Below are positions 45,717-54,647 of a stretch of DNA of 64,000 nt, piece after piece; within the stretch, counting starts at the first letter, position 1, and each line of letters begins with the position of its first letter. The position numbers and the translations under genes are program-made. This DNA is from Acidobacteriaceae bacterium (GTDB lineage: Bacteria > Acidobacteriota > Terriglobia > Terriglobales > Acidobacteriaceae): contig PLXE01000108.1 in NCBI GenBank assembly GCA_003151335.1, forward strand, positions 62,001 to 126,000, written 5' to 3'. Below the pieces are notes generated by a model that was not told the DNA's origin, made no database searches, and saw only the letters and a list, made by a program, of their open reading frames with translations.

Positions 45717-45757
45717 CTGTAAGCCCCGGCTAAAGAGTTCGTAAATTTTTCGTAAAG
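45717..45757 (-). promoter_or_regulatory. Module B, copy 2: four 7-mers with 11-bp period
   Basis: Read on the minus strand, TTTACGA, TTTACGA, TTTAGCC and CTTACAG begin exactly 11 bases apart. The array is 47-87 bases upstream of the porin 2 start, and conservation with copy 1 continues through TGCTCCAATCCTA toward the gene. Confidence 0.55.
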
Positions 45758-45848
45758 AGGGGGATTCGTGGGCAAAAAGAAAGCGCCCCGCGGGCTTATC
45801 CCCAGAGCGCGATGCATTGCAGATTGATTTTCTTAAATTGGCGTCCGG

Positions 45849-46508
45849 CTATTTCTTCTTCTTCTTGCCTTGGCCACTACTAGGCACAACCCGGAGGTTG
45901 TTGGTGATCTGAAAGGTGCCGGGGACTTGGTTGGCCCTCATGCCCGCCAGGTTCTTGTCGGTTTCGCTATCCACCACACCATCGAGCGTGACCCGTCCAC
46001 CCTTTACGATGATGTGGATAGGCGGAACGGCCATGCCTCCATACTTAAAGAGTGGCCCAAAGCTATAGATGCTGCGGTAAACCGCCCGCCGAATGCGGTC
46101 GTCCATCGGGCTGGGCGGAAGGACCTCAATGTTGTTGACCACCTTCTCCACCCCTTCGATCCGCTTCACGGAGTTCCCGGCGTCGGATTTCACAACCGGC
46201 TCCACCACCTGTCCGTCCAGAATGACGGTACGTCCCTCAATGCGAAAGGACAGAGTGTCGAAGACGCCATAGTACGGCAGCATGATTAACTCATGGCGCA
46301 CTTCCCGCACCAGCCGGTCCTGGCTTTCTGGACTGAGCGTCTCATTGGCGGGCTGCGGTTGCGCAGCACCGTTTGGCTTGGTCTGGACAGACTGATCGTT
46401 GGACGGGGCTGGGGACGGGGCAGGTGGCGTCTGTTGCGTGCTGCCGAGAACTACGAAGCACAGCATTACCAGGAAGGCAAAACCCAGGGTCCTGCAGGCG
46501 CTATGCAT
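45849..46508 (-). CDS. Secreted BON domain protein
   Basis: A 219-residue periplasmic protein with a signal peptide (MHSACRTLGFAFLVMLCFVVLGSTQQ), a Pro/Gln/Asn-rich linker and two BON domains. In the first, IEGRTVILDGQVVEPVVKSDAGNSVKRIEGVEKVVNNIEVLP (about residues 110-152) is diagnostic; in the second, IIVKGGRVTLDGVVDSETDKN is. BON domains in OsmY-like proteins bind membranes or ligands during envelope stress. The tail is a run of lysines. GGAGGAG 3 bases before ATG 46508 fixes the start. Divergent from PPK2. Confidence 0.9.
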   Translation of the reverse strand: MHSACRTLGFAFLVMLCFVVLGSTQQTPPAPSPAPSNDQSVQTKPNGAAQPQPANETLSPESQDRLVREVRHELIMLPYYGVFDTLSFRIEGRTVILDGQVVEPVVKSDAGNSVKRIEGVEKVVNNIEVLPPSPMDDRIRRAVYRSIYSFGPLFKYGGMAVPPIHIIVKGGRVTLDGVVDSETDKNLAGMRANQVPGTFQITNNLRVVPSSGQGKKKKK

Positions 46509-46659
46509 ATCTCCTCCTAATGCCAGAAACTCTACTCCGAAATGTGCGGGTCGCCAACTGGCGGCACATGGCAATCGGATGCCGCCACAGCGCAGGACTG
46601 TCGCCTCCCCGTTCGATACGCAAATTCGTGCCCGGCTCGGCAAACCGGGGAAATCCAAG

Positions 46660-46665
46660 TATGAT
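46660..46665 (+). promoter_or_regulatory. -10 box close to the PPK2 start
   Basis: TATGAT ends 10 bases before ATG 46676 with no Shine-Dalgarno sequence between, the same geometry as at 3332 and 62134. No good -35 box is seen. Confidence 0.35.
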
Positions 46666-46675
46666 CTCAACTCAT

Positions 46676-47545
46676 ATGAAGACCAAGTCCATGATGGCCA
46701 CCCCCGGCAAGCGCATCCGGCTCAAGGATTTCGACCCCGCTTTCAAAGGCGGCTATGCCTCGTACGCGCACGCTCAATCCAAGCTGAAGGCCAACGTGCA
46801 ACGCCTGGCCAAATACCAGGACCTGCTGTATTCCTCGCACACCTACGCCCTGCTGCTGGTCCTGCAGGCCATGGATGCAGCCGGCAAAGACGGCACCATC
46901 AAGCACGTGATGTCGGGCGTCAACCCTGAGGGCTGCGAGGTCCTCAGCTTCAAGACACCATCCGAGCACGAACTCAGCCACGACTTTCTGTGGAGGATCT
47001 ATCGCGAGTTGCCCGAACGCGGCCACATCGGCATCTTCAATCGTTCCTATTACGAAGAGGTGCTGGTGGTGCGGGTCCATCCTGACTTGCTCAAGGCGGA
47101 ACATCTGCCCGGCTTCACCGCGCCCAGCAAGAAGTTTTGGCAACATCGCTTTGAGTCGATCAACGACGTCGAGCGCCACCTGGTCCGCAATGGCACCCTG
47201 ATCCTGAAGTTTTTTCTGCACGTCTCCAAAGAGGAGCAGGAGAAGCGCTTCCTGGAGCGCCTGAATGATCCGAAAAAGAACTGGAAGTTTTCAGAGGGCG
47301 ACTTGCACGAGCGGCTGCGCTGGGATGACTACATGGCCGCGTACGAGGACATGATCAACCACACCAGCACCGAGCAGGCGCCCTGGTACATCATTCCAGC
47401 CGATCACAAATGGTTCACCCACCTGACCGTGTCTAATATTGTCGTGGACACGCTGAAAAAGATGGACCTGAAATACCCAACGCCGACGAACCCTCAACGC
47501 GCGCAGATCGCATTGGCGCGGGAAGCCCTGCAGCGGGGCAAGTAG
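46676..47545 (+). CDS. ppk2: Polyphosphate kinase 2 family protein
   Basis: A 289-residue PPK2 enzyme that transfers phosphate between polyphosphate and nucleotides. Walker A-like AMDAAGKDGTIKHV (Lys71), the lid-proximal NRSYYEEVLVVRVHP block and WKFSEGDLHERLRWDDYMAAYEDMI are diagnostic. The NPEGCEVLSFKTPSEHELSHDFLWR segment is typical of the subgroup that phosphorylates AMP and/or ADP. Cytoplasmic. The start is ATG 46676; ATGs at 46691 and 46694 are alternatives. Nearby USP, BON and Kdp genes suit a stress-energy role. Confidence 0.93.
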   Translation: MKTKSMMATPGKRIRLKDFDPAFKGGYASYAHAQSKLKANVQRLAKYQDLLYSSHTYALLLVLQAMDAAGKDGTIKHVMSGVNPEGCEVLSFKTPSEHELSHDFLWRIYRELPERGHIGIFNRSYYEEVLVVRVHPDLLKAEHLPGFTAPSKKFWQHRFESINDVERHLVRNGTLILKFFLHVSKEEQEKRFLERLNDPKKNWKFSEGDLHERLRWDDYMAAYEDMINHTSTEQAPWYIIPADHKWFTHLTVSNIVVDTLKKMDLKYPTPTNPQRAQIALAREALQRGK

Positions 47546-47585
47546 GCGCCTCGAATTTTTCTGCCGTACATCTCTATCGGCCCGA

Positions 47586-47786
47586 TCAGCACTCCTCGTC
47601 CACCGGTTGCCAGTAGGGTGAGCGTTCCTTTGACTGGAGCTTGGTTTCCGTGGAAACAGCCTCGGCACGATAACTGAAGCGTTCCACGATGGCCTGCTTC
47701 ATCTCCCGCTTTTTCATTTCGGCAACCAGGTCTGGTGTGGTCGCTGGGGCCGACGTCTCGTCAATGGCAAAACCGCTACGTAACAT
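47586..47786 (-). CDS. Small hypothetical protein downstream of the USP gene
   Basis: A 66-residue soluble, charged protein (MLRSGFAIDETSAPATTPDL and on to QPVDEEC). I do not recognise a family. GGGAG lies 8 bases before ATG 47786, and the upstream USP gene ends 33 bases before it on the same strand, so co-transcription is likely. A longer form could begin at ATG 47801. Confidence 0.55.
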   Translation of the reverse strand: MLRSGFAIDETSAPATTPDLVAEMKKREMKQAIVERFSYRAEAVSTETKLQSKERSPYWQPVDEEC

Positions 47787-47818
47787 TGCTTCTCCCGTCA
47801 TGGTCGTTATAAGAGTTA

Positions 47819-48724
47819 TTACTGCTGCACAACCTTGCCGCGCACGGTCAGCACCGGGCAGGCGGCTTCCCGCACAATTTCGTAGGCGTTCGGCCACATC
47901 AGCCGATCGAGCAATCCCGACCACCCACGCACGCCCATCACCAACAAGTCGGCATCGATTTCAATCTCGGTGTGCAGAATCGTGGGTACTACTTTGCCGA
48001 TCTCGACGCGGCAGCAAAACTGCAATCCTTCCGTGTCTTGCCCAATCAAAGCCGTCAGTTTGCTTTCAATTCCCTGCATGATCTCGGCACGGTCGGCGAC
48101 GCCACTCAGCTCGGGATGATCCAGCACGTGCAGCATGGTCAACTTCGCGTTGCGCTCCCGCGCCAGTGCGCTGGCATAGTGAGCGGCACATTCCGAGGCC
48201 GGCGTGAAATCAGCCGCCAGCAGGATGTTCCGGGGCGCAAACCCCCGGGCTGCGCGGTGCAAGTGCGGGCCGACGGTCATCACCGGCACGGGCGATTGCC
48301 GGAAGACGCGTTCGGCTACCGAACCCATCAACATTTTGCCCAGACCACCGCGGCCGTGGGTGCCGACCACGATCGCGTCAGCTTTATTCTGGCGCGCGCA
48401 GTCCAGGATGGATTGCGCGGCTTCCCCTTCCATCAGAAGCAGGTGATAGTCTTCACCTTCCGTATAGGAATGGGTATGCCGCAACTCGGCCTTCAACTCC
48501 AGCAGGTCGCGGCGGGCCGCATCTTTGGCGGCCACGTAGGCGTCCCGCCCGGCAATCAGAAAGTCGTCGCTGGGTAAAACGAACACCACATAGGCCTTGG
48601 CTCGGTATTCCTGGGCCAGTTCGAGGCCAAAGTTCACCGCCACCGTGGAACAGCGGGAAAAGTCTGTCGCGATGAGCACACTATGGATGCCCACCCCGAC
48701 CGGGTTGAGCTGTGCCGTCACCAT
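47819..48724 (-). CDS. Tandem universal stress protein
   Basis: A 301-residue protein with two USP domains (about residues 14-152 and 160-298). The first carries the ATP-binding loop GTHGRGGLGKMLMGSVAE (GxxGxG-9-G-S). The second has a degenerate version, GVRGWSGLLDRLMWPNAYE, and probably does not bind ATP in the same way. Tandem USPs are common in oxygen-limitation regulons, and a TGAC-N4-GTCA palindrome lies at 48873. The start is uncertain: ATG 48724 matches the USP fold, but the frame is open to 48808 and no clear Shine-Dalgarno sequence is present. Confidence 0.88.
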   Translation of the reverse strand: MVTAQLNPVGVGIHSVLIATDFSRCSTVAVNFGLELAQEYRAKAYVVFVLPSDDFLIAGRDAYVAAKDAARRDLLELKAELRHTHSYTEGEDYHLLLMEGEAAQSILDCARQNKADAIVVGTHGRGGLGKMLMGSVAERVFRQSPVPVMTVGPHLHRAARGFAPRNILLAADFTPASECAAHYASALARERNAKLTMLHVLDHPELSGVADRAEIMQGIESKLTALIGQDTEGLQFCCRVEIGKVVPTILHTEIEIDADLLVMGVRGWSGLLDRLMWPNAYEIVREAACPVLTVRGKVVQQ

Positions 48725-49482
48725 CTTGCGCGACCATTCTCCCCACGCGGTGGGGTCACTCGATGGAAGCGTTCTCGCCCAGGCGCGAAGCCACGCCCCG
48801 CTAATCAACCCGGCCGGGTGCTTCCATACGCTCGTCTATCTCTTTTGTAGCGCAATGCCGACAAGAACGCTGTGACGTGCGTCAACCGGGAAGGTGATGC
48901 AGCGCAGTTTTGGGATAGGGCCGTTTATGAGATGGATGAAGGAAGGATGATCACTTGTGTAATGGGGATTTCTCAACAGTTATGGCTTCTCACGTTCAGG
49001 TATTGTGTTCGGCAAGGGCGGGTTCTGCGTGCCCATGGGATGTTCGTCACGATGCAATTTAGGCGCAGCGATGCTGGTGACAACCAACACCGAATTGTCA
49101 GGTAGCGGCCTTTGTGGGAAATGGTTTGGGCCGACGACGACGCCAGTGAAATCGGCCTCAAGAAAATCGAACTCGCAAAGCAAGTCCATGCCGTTACACA
49201 GGAGTTTTTCTTTTTTCCTGAAAGCATCAAATTGGTATTCCGTTTCGGCGAGCAGCCGGTCTAAGGCGGGGACGTTTTGCCACACTGCTTCTGCTGCCGC
49301 CCGATATCGAGCTTAGTGAACTGAAAAAATCGGGGTCAAACTGAAGGGCCTGTCGCAGACTCTGCCCAAGAGCTCGGCCCCAAAGCTCCAGACGCTCCCG
49401 CATTGAAAGACGACCAGCCAGTCAATGAATACTTCATTCTTCGGAGGAATACTCTCTGGCTTGTGTGGGGAAAGCTCCGCGC
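48725..49482. other. Long gene-poor stretch with one doubtful open frame
   Basis: Apart from the palindrome at 48873-48884, the only candidate is a minus-strand frame at 48980-49285 (GTG start, about 100 residues, containing FLEADFTGVVVGPNHF). Its composition is protein-like, but it has no Shine-Dalgarno sequence, no recognised domain and an in-frame stop shortly before the start. It may be a decayed gene. Nothing else is seen. Confidence 0.4.
48873..48884. promoter_or_regulatory. FNR/DNR-like palindrome upstream of the USP gene
   Basis: TGACGTGCGTCA has 5-base arms (TGACG/CGTCA) and fits TGAC-N4-GTCA followed by A. It lies 150 bases upstream of the chosen USP start (65 from the longest possible). 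It shares its half-sites with TGACTTAAGTCA upstream of narK. Confidence 0.4.
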
Positions 49483-50991
49483 CTAGGGCGGGGTTCGGTG
49501 CCGCTCTAACTGCTCGACTCGATTTATCCAAGCCCAAAGAACAGCCGCGAGACCCCACACAGCCAACAGCGGAATCAGACTCGCCAAGCCATGCAGGCCG
49601 GCCAGTTCTCCCAGGTTGAAAGCGCCGTGTGCATGCCCTGTCGGTTCTTCGGAAATCGTTAGCATCGATTTCGGATTCAGGGAGAATTTGCCCGCCCAAA
49701 ACGACGGCCATAAGAGCTGGACCAGGGGACATCGAAACTCGGAAGCTGGCTGTGCCGTGGTGGAGACTGCTATCAGCGCAAACACCCCACCACAAGCTGC
49801 GGCTACCGCAAGTCCACCTCGCCAAAAAGGCCGTGCCTTGCTCCATGCCGGCGCTAACCCGACACATAGCAGGGGCAGCCCCGCCGCCATGTATCGCGGT
49901 CCGTACGATCGGCCACCCGCCCACGCCACGAACGAAGCGTTAAACAAGAAATAATAAGCGGCAACTGCGGCAGCTGCAGCCGCAGCGGCGCGGCCGGTTG
50001 GCTGTTTCCGCAGCCATCGCAAGCCGAAAGGAGCCGCCAAGGCGACCGGAGCCACAAACAGCAAGCCGCGCCGGCAGCCGATCAGCAACTTGAGTGCGAC
50101 GTCAATCCTGGGATAGGTCACTCCCATGTAGCCATGCTTCATCCACGGAAATGCTCCAGCCGGGTAGTACGAGTAGCTGGGCTGAAACGCGGAGCCAAAG
50201 ACAAGAAACTGATAAGTCAAAAGCACGGCAATGCAGGCGGACGCGCCAATTGCAATGCCCACGGACGTACGCCATCGTCGCGGCCACCCATCCTTCCAAA
50301 CCAACCCCACAGCAAGAGCAGCAACGATCGCCGCCGCTGGCGCCGCAGGGTATTCCGTAACCGTTGCCCACCCCGCTGTCAGGCCGACGGCCAGCCCCAG
50401 CAGTACATCCCCGGTGTGACTTTGATTGCGGCATAGCCTCAGGGCAAATGCAAACCCGAACACCAAGCACGCCCCCGCAAGCGAATGTCCCCAGAACAGC
50501 GTGGAGTATGCCCACATCGGAGTAGCCAAGCCCAAGGCGAGAGCCCCAAATGCGGCGGCGCTGGTATCGCTTCCCAGTTGCAGCGCAATCAGAAAGAGCA
50601 CTGCACATGCCACTGCCATCGGAAGAGCCACCCCGAATACGGTGACGACATAAGACATCGCCACGAGACCTCGGGCCGAATCCGGATCGACTCCCCCTGC
50701 CCGCAGCAAGGGTCTCGTTGCCTCTGCGATTGGCTCGGCCAGCAGCGCGAGTCCGGGAGCCTTGTCAGAATAGTAGTGGCCATTCGCGAAAGCTTTGTCG
50801 CCGGTGTTCTCGTGGTAGGCATCTATGCGCAACGTCCCCAGCTCAACCATGGCACGCACCAGGTCGAAACGCGAATTCTGGTTCCATCCCCCGCCTTGAT
50901 AGAAATACACATAGGCAACAAGAACAACAGCCCCGATCAACAGCGCACGGATTCGAATCAAGAAACACCTACTCTGTGCGGGAACATTCAT
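49483..50991 (-). CDS. Polytopic membrane protein, possible GT-C glycosyltransferase
   Basis: A 502-residue protein with about 10-12 hydrophobic segments. Between the first and second helices is a long loop with NQNSRFDLVRAMVELGTLRIDAYHENTGDKA and HYYSDKAPG. This resembles the first periplasmic loop of GT-C enzymes (PMT/ArnT/RgtA type), where an acidic residue contacts the lipid-linked donor. The acidic residues in the loop (Asp/Glu) would be catalytic candidates. The substrate is unknown. The alanine-rich helix near residue 350 is low complexity. It overlaps the small secreted protein gene upstream by 23 bases. Confidence 0.65.
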   Translation of the reverse strand: MNVPAQSRCFLIRIRALLIGAVVLVAYVYFYQGGGWNQNSRFDLVRAMVELGTLRIDAYHENTGDKAFANGHYYSDKAPGLALLAEPIAEATRPLLRAGGVDPDSARGLVAMSYVVTVFGVALPMAVACAVLFLIALQLGSDTSAAAFGALALGLATPMWAYSTLFWGHSLAGACLVFGFAFALRLCRNQSHTGDVLLGLAVGLTAGWATVTEYPAAPAAAIVAALAVGLVWKDGWPRRWRTSVGIAIGASACIAVLLTYQFLVFGSAFQPSYSYYPAGAFPWMKHGYMGVTYPRIDVALKLLIGCRRGLLFVAPVALAAPFGLRWLRKQPTGRAAAAAAAAVAAYYFLFNASFVAWAGGRSYGPRYMAAGLPLLCVGLAPAWSKARPFWRGGLAVAAACGGVFALIAVSTTAQPASEFRCPLVQLLWPSFWAGKFSLNPKSMLTISEEPTGHAHGAFNLGELAGLHGLASLIPLLAVWGLAAVLWAWINRVEQLERHRTPP

Positions 50992-51304
50992 CGCGGGTTA
51001 GGTTCAAATCAAATGCGCTATCCATTTCGACGTATAGATTCGATAGGTACGCCGGAGTTGGATAGCCGTTAGCAAGTGACAATCCGAGTGCCTTTTCGCA
51101 TCGCTCTTCTCCGATCCATGCGCCCCACTCCCAGTTGACGGAGTAACGAGCATGAACCGTGACTGACTGTCCCTCAAATCGCTCGGGATGCTTAACGATT
51201 TCGCAAACCGACGTGCGCACTGCGGGCACCTTGGCCATTGCCGCTTGCCCAAATGCAGGGGCGGCCAGAAAGACCGCGAGCAACGCCAGTGGAACTCCTC
51301 TCAT
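50969..51304 (-). CDS. Small secreted hypothetical protein
   Basis: A 111-residue protein with a clear signal peptide (MRGVPLALLAVFLAAPAFGQ). The mature part has VRTSVCEIVKHPERFEGQSVTVHARYSVNWEWGAWIG, which reads like an OB-fold strand pattern, and three cysteines (VCEIV, ERCEK, DECSR). No named family is assigned. Its end overlaps the start of the GT-C-like gene by 23 bases, so the two are likely co-expressed. ATG 51304 is preferred to 51313 because it opens the signal peptide. Confidence 0.7.
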   Translation of the reverse strand: MRGVPLALLAVFLAAPAFGQAAMAKVPAVRTSVCEIVKHPERFEGQSVTVHARYSVNWEWGAWIGEERCEKALGLSLANGYPTPAYLSNLYVEMDSAFDLNLTRDECSRTE

Positions 51305-51459
51305 TGCGACCACTCTACGCCAACGTTCCTGCGGTTTCCAGATAACTGTTGTAATCAGGCGTTATCACAAGCAATCCGCGCTTGGGCCTGCAAAGGGTCC
51401 CATGTGCGCGGTCGGCGCTCCATGCACAAAAGACCCTCTTCCATGCCCCATTTGTGACC

Positions 51460-51975
51460 TCACGACAAGCTGCGCTTCGGTTTCTTCTGGCAGCGCTCGC
51501 AGACGCCGTAAATCTGGAAGGTGTGGCGCGTGGGCAGGTACTTGTTCTTGCGGCCAACTTCCTGCTCAATGCGTTCGATCTCGCGCGAAAAGAACTCCAC
51601 CGAGCTGCCGCATTCGGTGCAAACCATGTGATGGTGATTGCGGCGATTGTACTTGTGCTCGTAACGAGTCACGCCGTCATTGAAGGCGACTTCGCTGGCC
51701 AGCCCGCACTCGGCCAGCAGCTTCAAAGTGCGATAGACGGTGGTAAATCCGATGCCCTCGTCGTGTTTCTTGACCAGCCGATACAGTTCGTCGGTGGAGA
51801 GATGGTCGCGGGTATCGAGAAAGGTGCGCAGAATGGCGTCGCGCTGCCCGGTAAGCTTAAGGCCCACGCGCTTCAGGTGTCCGTGGAAAATGGCTTCGGC
51901 CTCCCCCACCATCTCGCGTGAGATGCTGGGCCGATCGTCAATTCGTTTCCGGAGCGTGGGTCTGCTGCTTGCCAT
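51460..51975 (-). CDS. Fur family transcriptional regulator
   Basis: A 171-residue metalloregulator. The N-terminal winged helix contains LTGQRDAILRTFLDTRDHLSTDELY and the recognition helix GIGFTTVYRTLKLLAECGL (about residues 75-93). The hinge holds the metal-binding RNHHHMVCTECGS, with CTEC as the first structural zinc CxxC and GVCERC (about residues 157-162) as the second. It could be Fur, PerR or Zur; the motif set does not separate them. A pair of inverted dispersed repeats lies upstream. Confidence 0.92.
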   Translation of the reverse strand: MASSRPTLRKRIDDRPSISREMVGEAEAIFHGHLKRVGLKLTGQRDAILRTFLDTRDHLSTDELYRLVKKHDEGIGFTTVYRTLKLLAECGLASEVAFNDGVTRYEHKYNRRNHHHMVCTECGSSVEFFSREIERIEQEVGRKNKYLPTRHTFQIYGVCERCQKKPKRSLS

Positions 51976-52060
51976 TGGGGCTTATCCGCGACAGGATATC
52001 GCACGATTTGCTATCAGCATAACACCGGAAATGCAGCACGCAAGAGAAGCTTCCCAGCAT

Positions 52061-52221
52061 CTGTCATCCTGAGCGAGGAGGTCGCCGTGGCGACCGACGA
52101 GTCGAAGGACCCCTATAGTAGCGAGAAATCACAGCGGTGCAGCACAGCAACAGGCTTGAGATTCCTGGCAGGCAGAGGGATCCTTCGACTCCTCACTACG
52201 CTCGTCGCTCAGGATGACAGA
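52061..52221. repeat. Inverted pair of dispersed TGTCATCCTGAGCGA elements
   Basis: One copy at 52061-52118 (CTGTCATCCTGAGCGAGG to GTCGAAGGACCCCTATA) faces a second at 52178-52221 on the opposite strand (GGATCCTTCGACTCCTC to GCTCAGGATGACAG). The second lacks the GGTCGCCGCGGCGACC-type core and has CTACGCTCGT instead. Together they can fold into a long hairpin between fur and the reductase gene. Confidence 0.75.
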
Positions 52222-52256
52222 CGGTATGACGCGCGGCTTCTCAGCCAGCGCGCCTT

Positions 52257-53654
52257 CTACTTGCCGCTGTCCATCGCCATGAACAGGTTGTTCAGCGATT
52301 CCGCCAGAGTAGGGTGGGCGAAGACGCCATCCCGCAGTGCGGTGTAGGGCAGCTTTCCCATCATGGCAATCTCGAGCGCTGACATAATTTCGCCGCCCTC
52401 GATGCCCAGCACTGCGGCACCCAGAATCTGGTTATCTTCGCCGTCCACAATGGCTTTCATGAAACCGCGTGTCTCGTCGACTTCAAGAGCGCGCGCGACG
52501 GAGGTCATCGGCAGCGTGGCCACCCGGATGTTCCGCTTCTGCGCGCGAGCTTCGGTTTCGGTCATACCAACGCGGCCAAGTTGCGGATCGATGAACACGG
52601 TGTACGGCACCAGCCGCCCGTCGGTGGTGGCGCTTCCTTTCTCGATAAGGTTGGTGCGGATGATGCGAAAATCGTCGTAGGAGATATGCGTAAACGCTGG
52701 ACCACCCTTGATATCGCCGAGCGCATAAATGCCATTCGACGTAGTTTCGAGGCGGCCGTTCACCTTGATGAAACCGTGATCGTCCGTTTGTACTCCGGCT
52801 GCAACAAGGTTCAGAGTGTCCGAGTTCGGAACGCGCCCGGTGGCAACCAGCAGATGCGAGCCGGCAAGCGCAGTCGAATGGCCGTGTTGCTGGACCTCCA
52901 ACCGAATGCCGCCATCCGACTGGCTCACGCGATTCGCATTCGCGTTCAGCAAGACCTCAACTCCATCCTGCTGAAGTATCCTGGCGACTTCTTCCGCGAT
53001 GTCGGGGTCCTCGCGGTCGAGCAATTGGCCAGCCGACTGGACGATGGTCACGCGACTGCCGAAGCGACGAAACATTTGCCCAAACTCCAGGCCGACATAT
53101 CCGCCTCCGAGAACCAGCAGATGCTCTGGAACCGCGTCCAACTCCATGATGGAAGTACTGTCGAGAAAGGGCACGGTTTTCAGGCCGTCGAGCGCCGGCA
53201 CAGACGGACGCGCACCTGCGTCGATGAAAATCTTCCCGGCGGTGAGTACACGCTGGCCGCCGTCTTTTTGCCGAACGAGCAGGGACCTGGCGCCGGTGAA
53301 ACTGGCTTCGCCGAAGATCAACTCGAGATTTGCCGTCTTCTCAATGCGGCCCTGGCTGCCATTGCGAAAGCTGTTGACGATATCGCGCTTGCGCTGGCGC
53401 ACGCATTCCATGTCAATGCGGATGTCGCCGGCGTGAACGCCATAATCGGCGCCTCGCCGCGCGAGGTAAGCGACGCGGGCGCTGGCGACCATGGTCTTGG
53501 TGGGAGTGCATCCCTCATTGATGCAGGTCCCGCCGACATGTTCGCGCTCGATGAGAGCGGTGTGCATGCTGGCTTCGGCCAGGGCCGTGGAAAGAGGTGT
53601 ACCGGCCTGTCCGGAGCCGATCACAATAGCATCGAATTGTTGCGGAGTAGTCAT
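52257..53654 (-). CDS. Flavin disulfide reductase (mercuric reductase/lipoamide dehydrogenase-like)
   Basis: A 465-residue class I pyridine nucleotide-disulfide oxidoreductase. FAD motif [17 protein letters not shown] (about residues 11-27), redox-active [13 protein letters not shown] (Cys-x4-Cys), NAD(P)-binding [21 protein letters not shown] and the second FAD motif [14 protein letters not shown] are present. The C-terminal dimerisation domain has [13 protein letters not shown], where the usual catalytic HPT is conserved. It lacks the N-terminal HMA domain and the C-terminal Cys pair of true MerA, so the mercury label is doubtful. ATG 53654 is 27 bases inside the longest frame. Confidence 0.88.
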   Translation of the reverse strand: MTTPQQFDAIVIGSGQAGTPLSTALAEASMHTALIEREHVGGTCINEGCTPTKTMVASARVAYLARRGADYGVHAGDIRIDMECVRQRKRDIVNSFRNGSQGRIEKTANLELIFGEASFTGARSLLVRQKDGGQRVLTAGKIFIDAGARPSVPALDGLKTVPFLDSTSIMELDAVPEHLLVLGGGYVGLEFGQMFRRFGSRVTIVQSAGQLLDREDPDIAEEVARILQQDGVEVLLNANANRVSQSDGGIRLEVQQHGHSTALAGSHLLVATGRVPNSDTLNLVAAGVQTDDHGFIKVNGRLETTSNGIYALGDIKGGPAFTHISYDDFRIIRTNLIEKGSATTDGRLVPYTVFIDPQLGRVGMTETEARAQKRNIRVATLPMTSVARALEVDETRGFMKAIVDGEDNQILGAAVLGIEGGEIMSALEIAMMGKLPYTALRDGVFAHPTLAESLNNLFMAMDSGK

Positions 53655-53770
53655 AGGCGCGTCCAAAACAATGTATCGCAACTTTGGAATTTGGAAAGTG
53701 TACGTTGCCAGAAGATGCCGAGCTTGTCAGGAAGGTCGCACGCTGAGACTTTTGGAATTCCGGCCCGACT

Positions 53771-54247
53771 TCAGAACCGCGAGACGATAAGCAGCCCCAA
53801 CCCGATTGCGATCAGATCTTCAGGAACGGCGACAGCGAAGTCGGGCACGTGCAAGGCCTTTACCAAACCGACGCGAGCGCGATAACCGCCAAACGCTCCC
53901 GCCACGGCGCCAAGCGCCGCGACGATTGCTCCCAGCCAAAGCGACGCGCCTCCGGCGATGCCGAGACAGGCACCGCAAAGCAGGCCCAAGACAATTCGCG
54001 CGCCCAGCCCACCAGGGGCCGTGCGCGCGGGGGTGCTGGGGAGCTGATCGGCGACAAATTCAAACAGCGCCAAGATGGTAAAGATGACGACCGCCAAGGT
54101 AGAGCCCATCCAGGCTAACGGAGAGCCGGAAAGATTGATCCAACCCAAGTGGGCTGCCCAAGCCACAACCGCCGGCCCCGTCCCAGACCGCAGGCCGGTT
54201 ACCACGCCAATACCAAACGTCAGCAACAGCACGAATCCGGAACTCAT
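53771..54247 (-). CDS. DUF4126 family membrane protein
   Basis: A 158-residue hydrophobic protein with about four membrane segments. GLRSGTGPAVVAWAAHLGWINL near the N-terminus, the AVVIFTILALFEFVADQLPSTPARTAP segment and GAVAGAFGGYRAR match the DUF4126 family of unknown function. It may be co-transcribed with the disulfide reductase gene about 90 bases downstream. Confidence 0.82.
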   Translation of the reverse strand: MSSGFVLLLTFGIGVVTGLRSGTGPAVVAWAAHLGWINLSGSPLAWMGSTLAVVIFTILALFEFVADQLPSTPARTAPGGLGARIVLGLLCGACLGIAGGASLWLGAIVAALGAVAGAFGGYRARVGLVKALHVPDFAVAVPEDLIAIGLGLLIVSRF

Positions 54248-54647
54248 GAAGTTCCCTCCATCACAACGGTAGATTCACTTGCGAAGGCCGACCGAGAGCT
54301 GGTGGAATGGATGACCGCTCTGCGGGAGAGATTCAAATCTGGCGCGCGCACCTCTCGACCGACGGCTCCGATGTGTCATGGCCCGGCGGCAGAACAGAGG
54401 GCGTTCTGGTTGGCCCTTGCCACAGTAGAAAGTCGCAAAGCGGATATGTGCAAAGTTTTGCACATTTGCCTATATAACGCGCCACAGGTAGAACGGACGT
54501 ACAAAACCATCACCCATGGTCGTACAATGCAGCCTTGGGCCTCTGGAGGCCTCTAAATTGCCATTCTACGAAATGCTCAAAGCACCACATTGAGGCCCGG
54601 CATGTATGGCACTAAAGTATTATAGTGTTTCCAGTCCCTCAACAGCG
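54248..54647. other. 400-base intergenic region without a supported gene
   Basis: Short open frames exist on both strands, but none has a start signal or a recognised motif. The sequence GATTCAAATC near 54330 looks like a tRNA T-loop at first sight but has no matching arms. No repeat of the families seen elsewhere was found. Confidence 0.6.

Noticed and set aside
49313-49924. 203-residue minus-strand frame overlapping the GT-C-like gene
   Set aside because: It is out of frame with the membrane protein gene, lacks hydrophobic periodicity and has no start signal.
52257-53654. Mercury resistance (merA) call
   Set aside because: The protein has the disulfide reductase core but neither the N-terminal metal-binding domain nor the C-terminal cysteine pair of MerA, and no other mer gene is nearby.
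54290-54365. Possible tRNA gene (GATTCAAATC resembles a T-loop)
   Set aside because: No consistent acceptor stem, D arm or anticodon arm can be drawn around it, and the T stem pairs only three bases.
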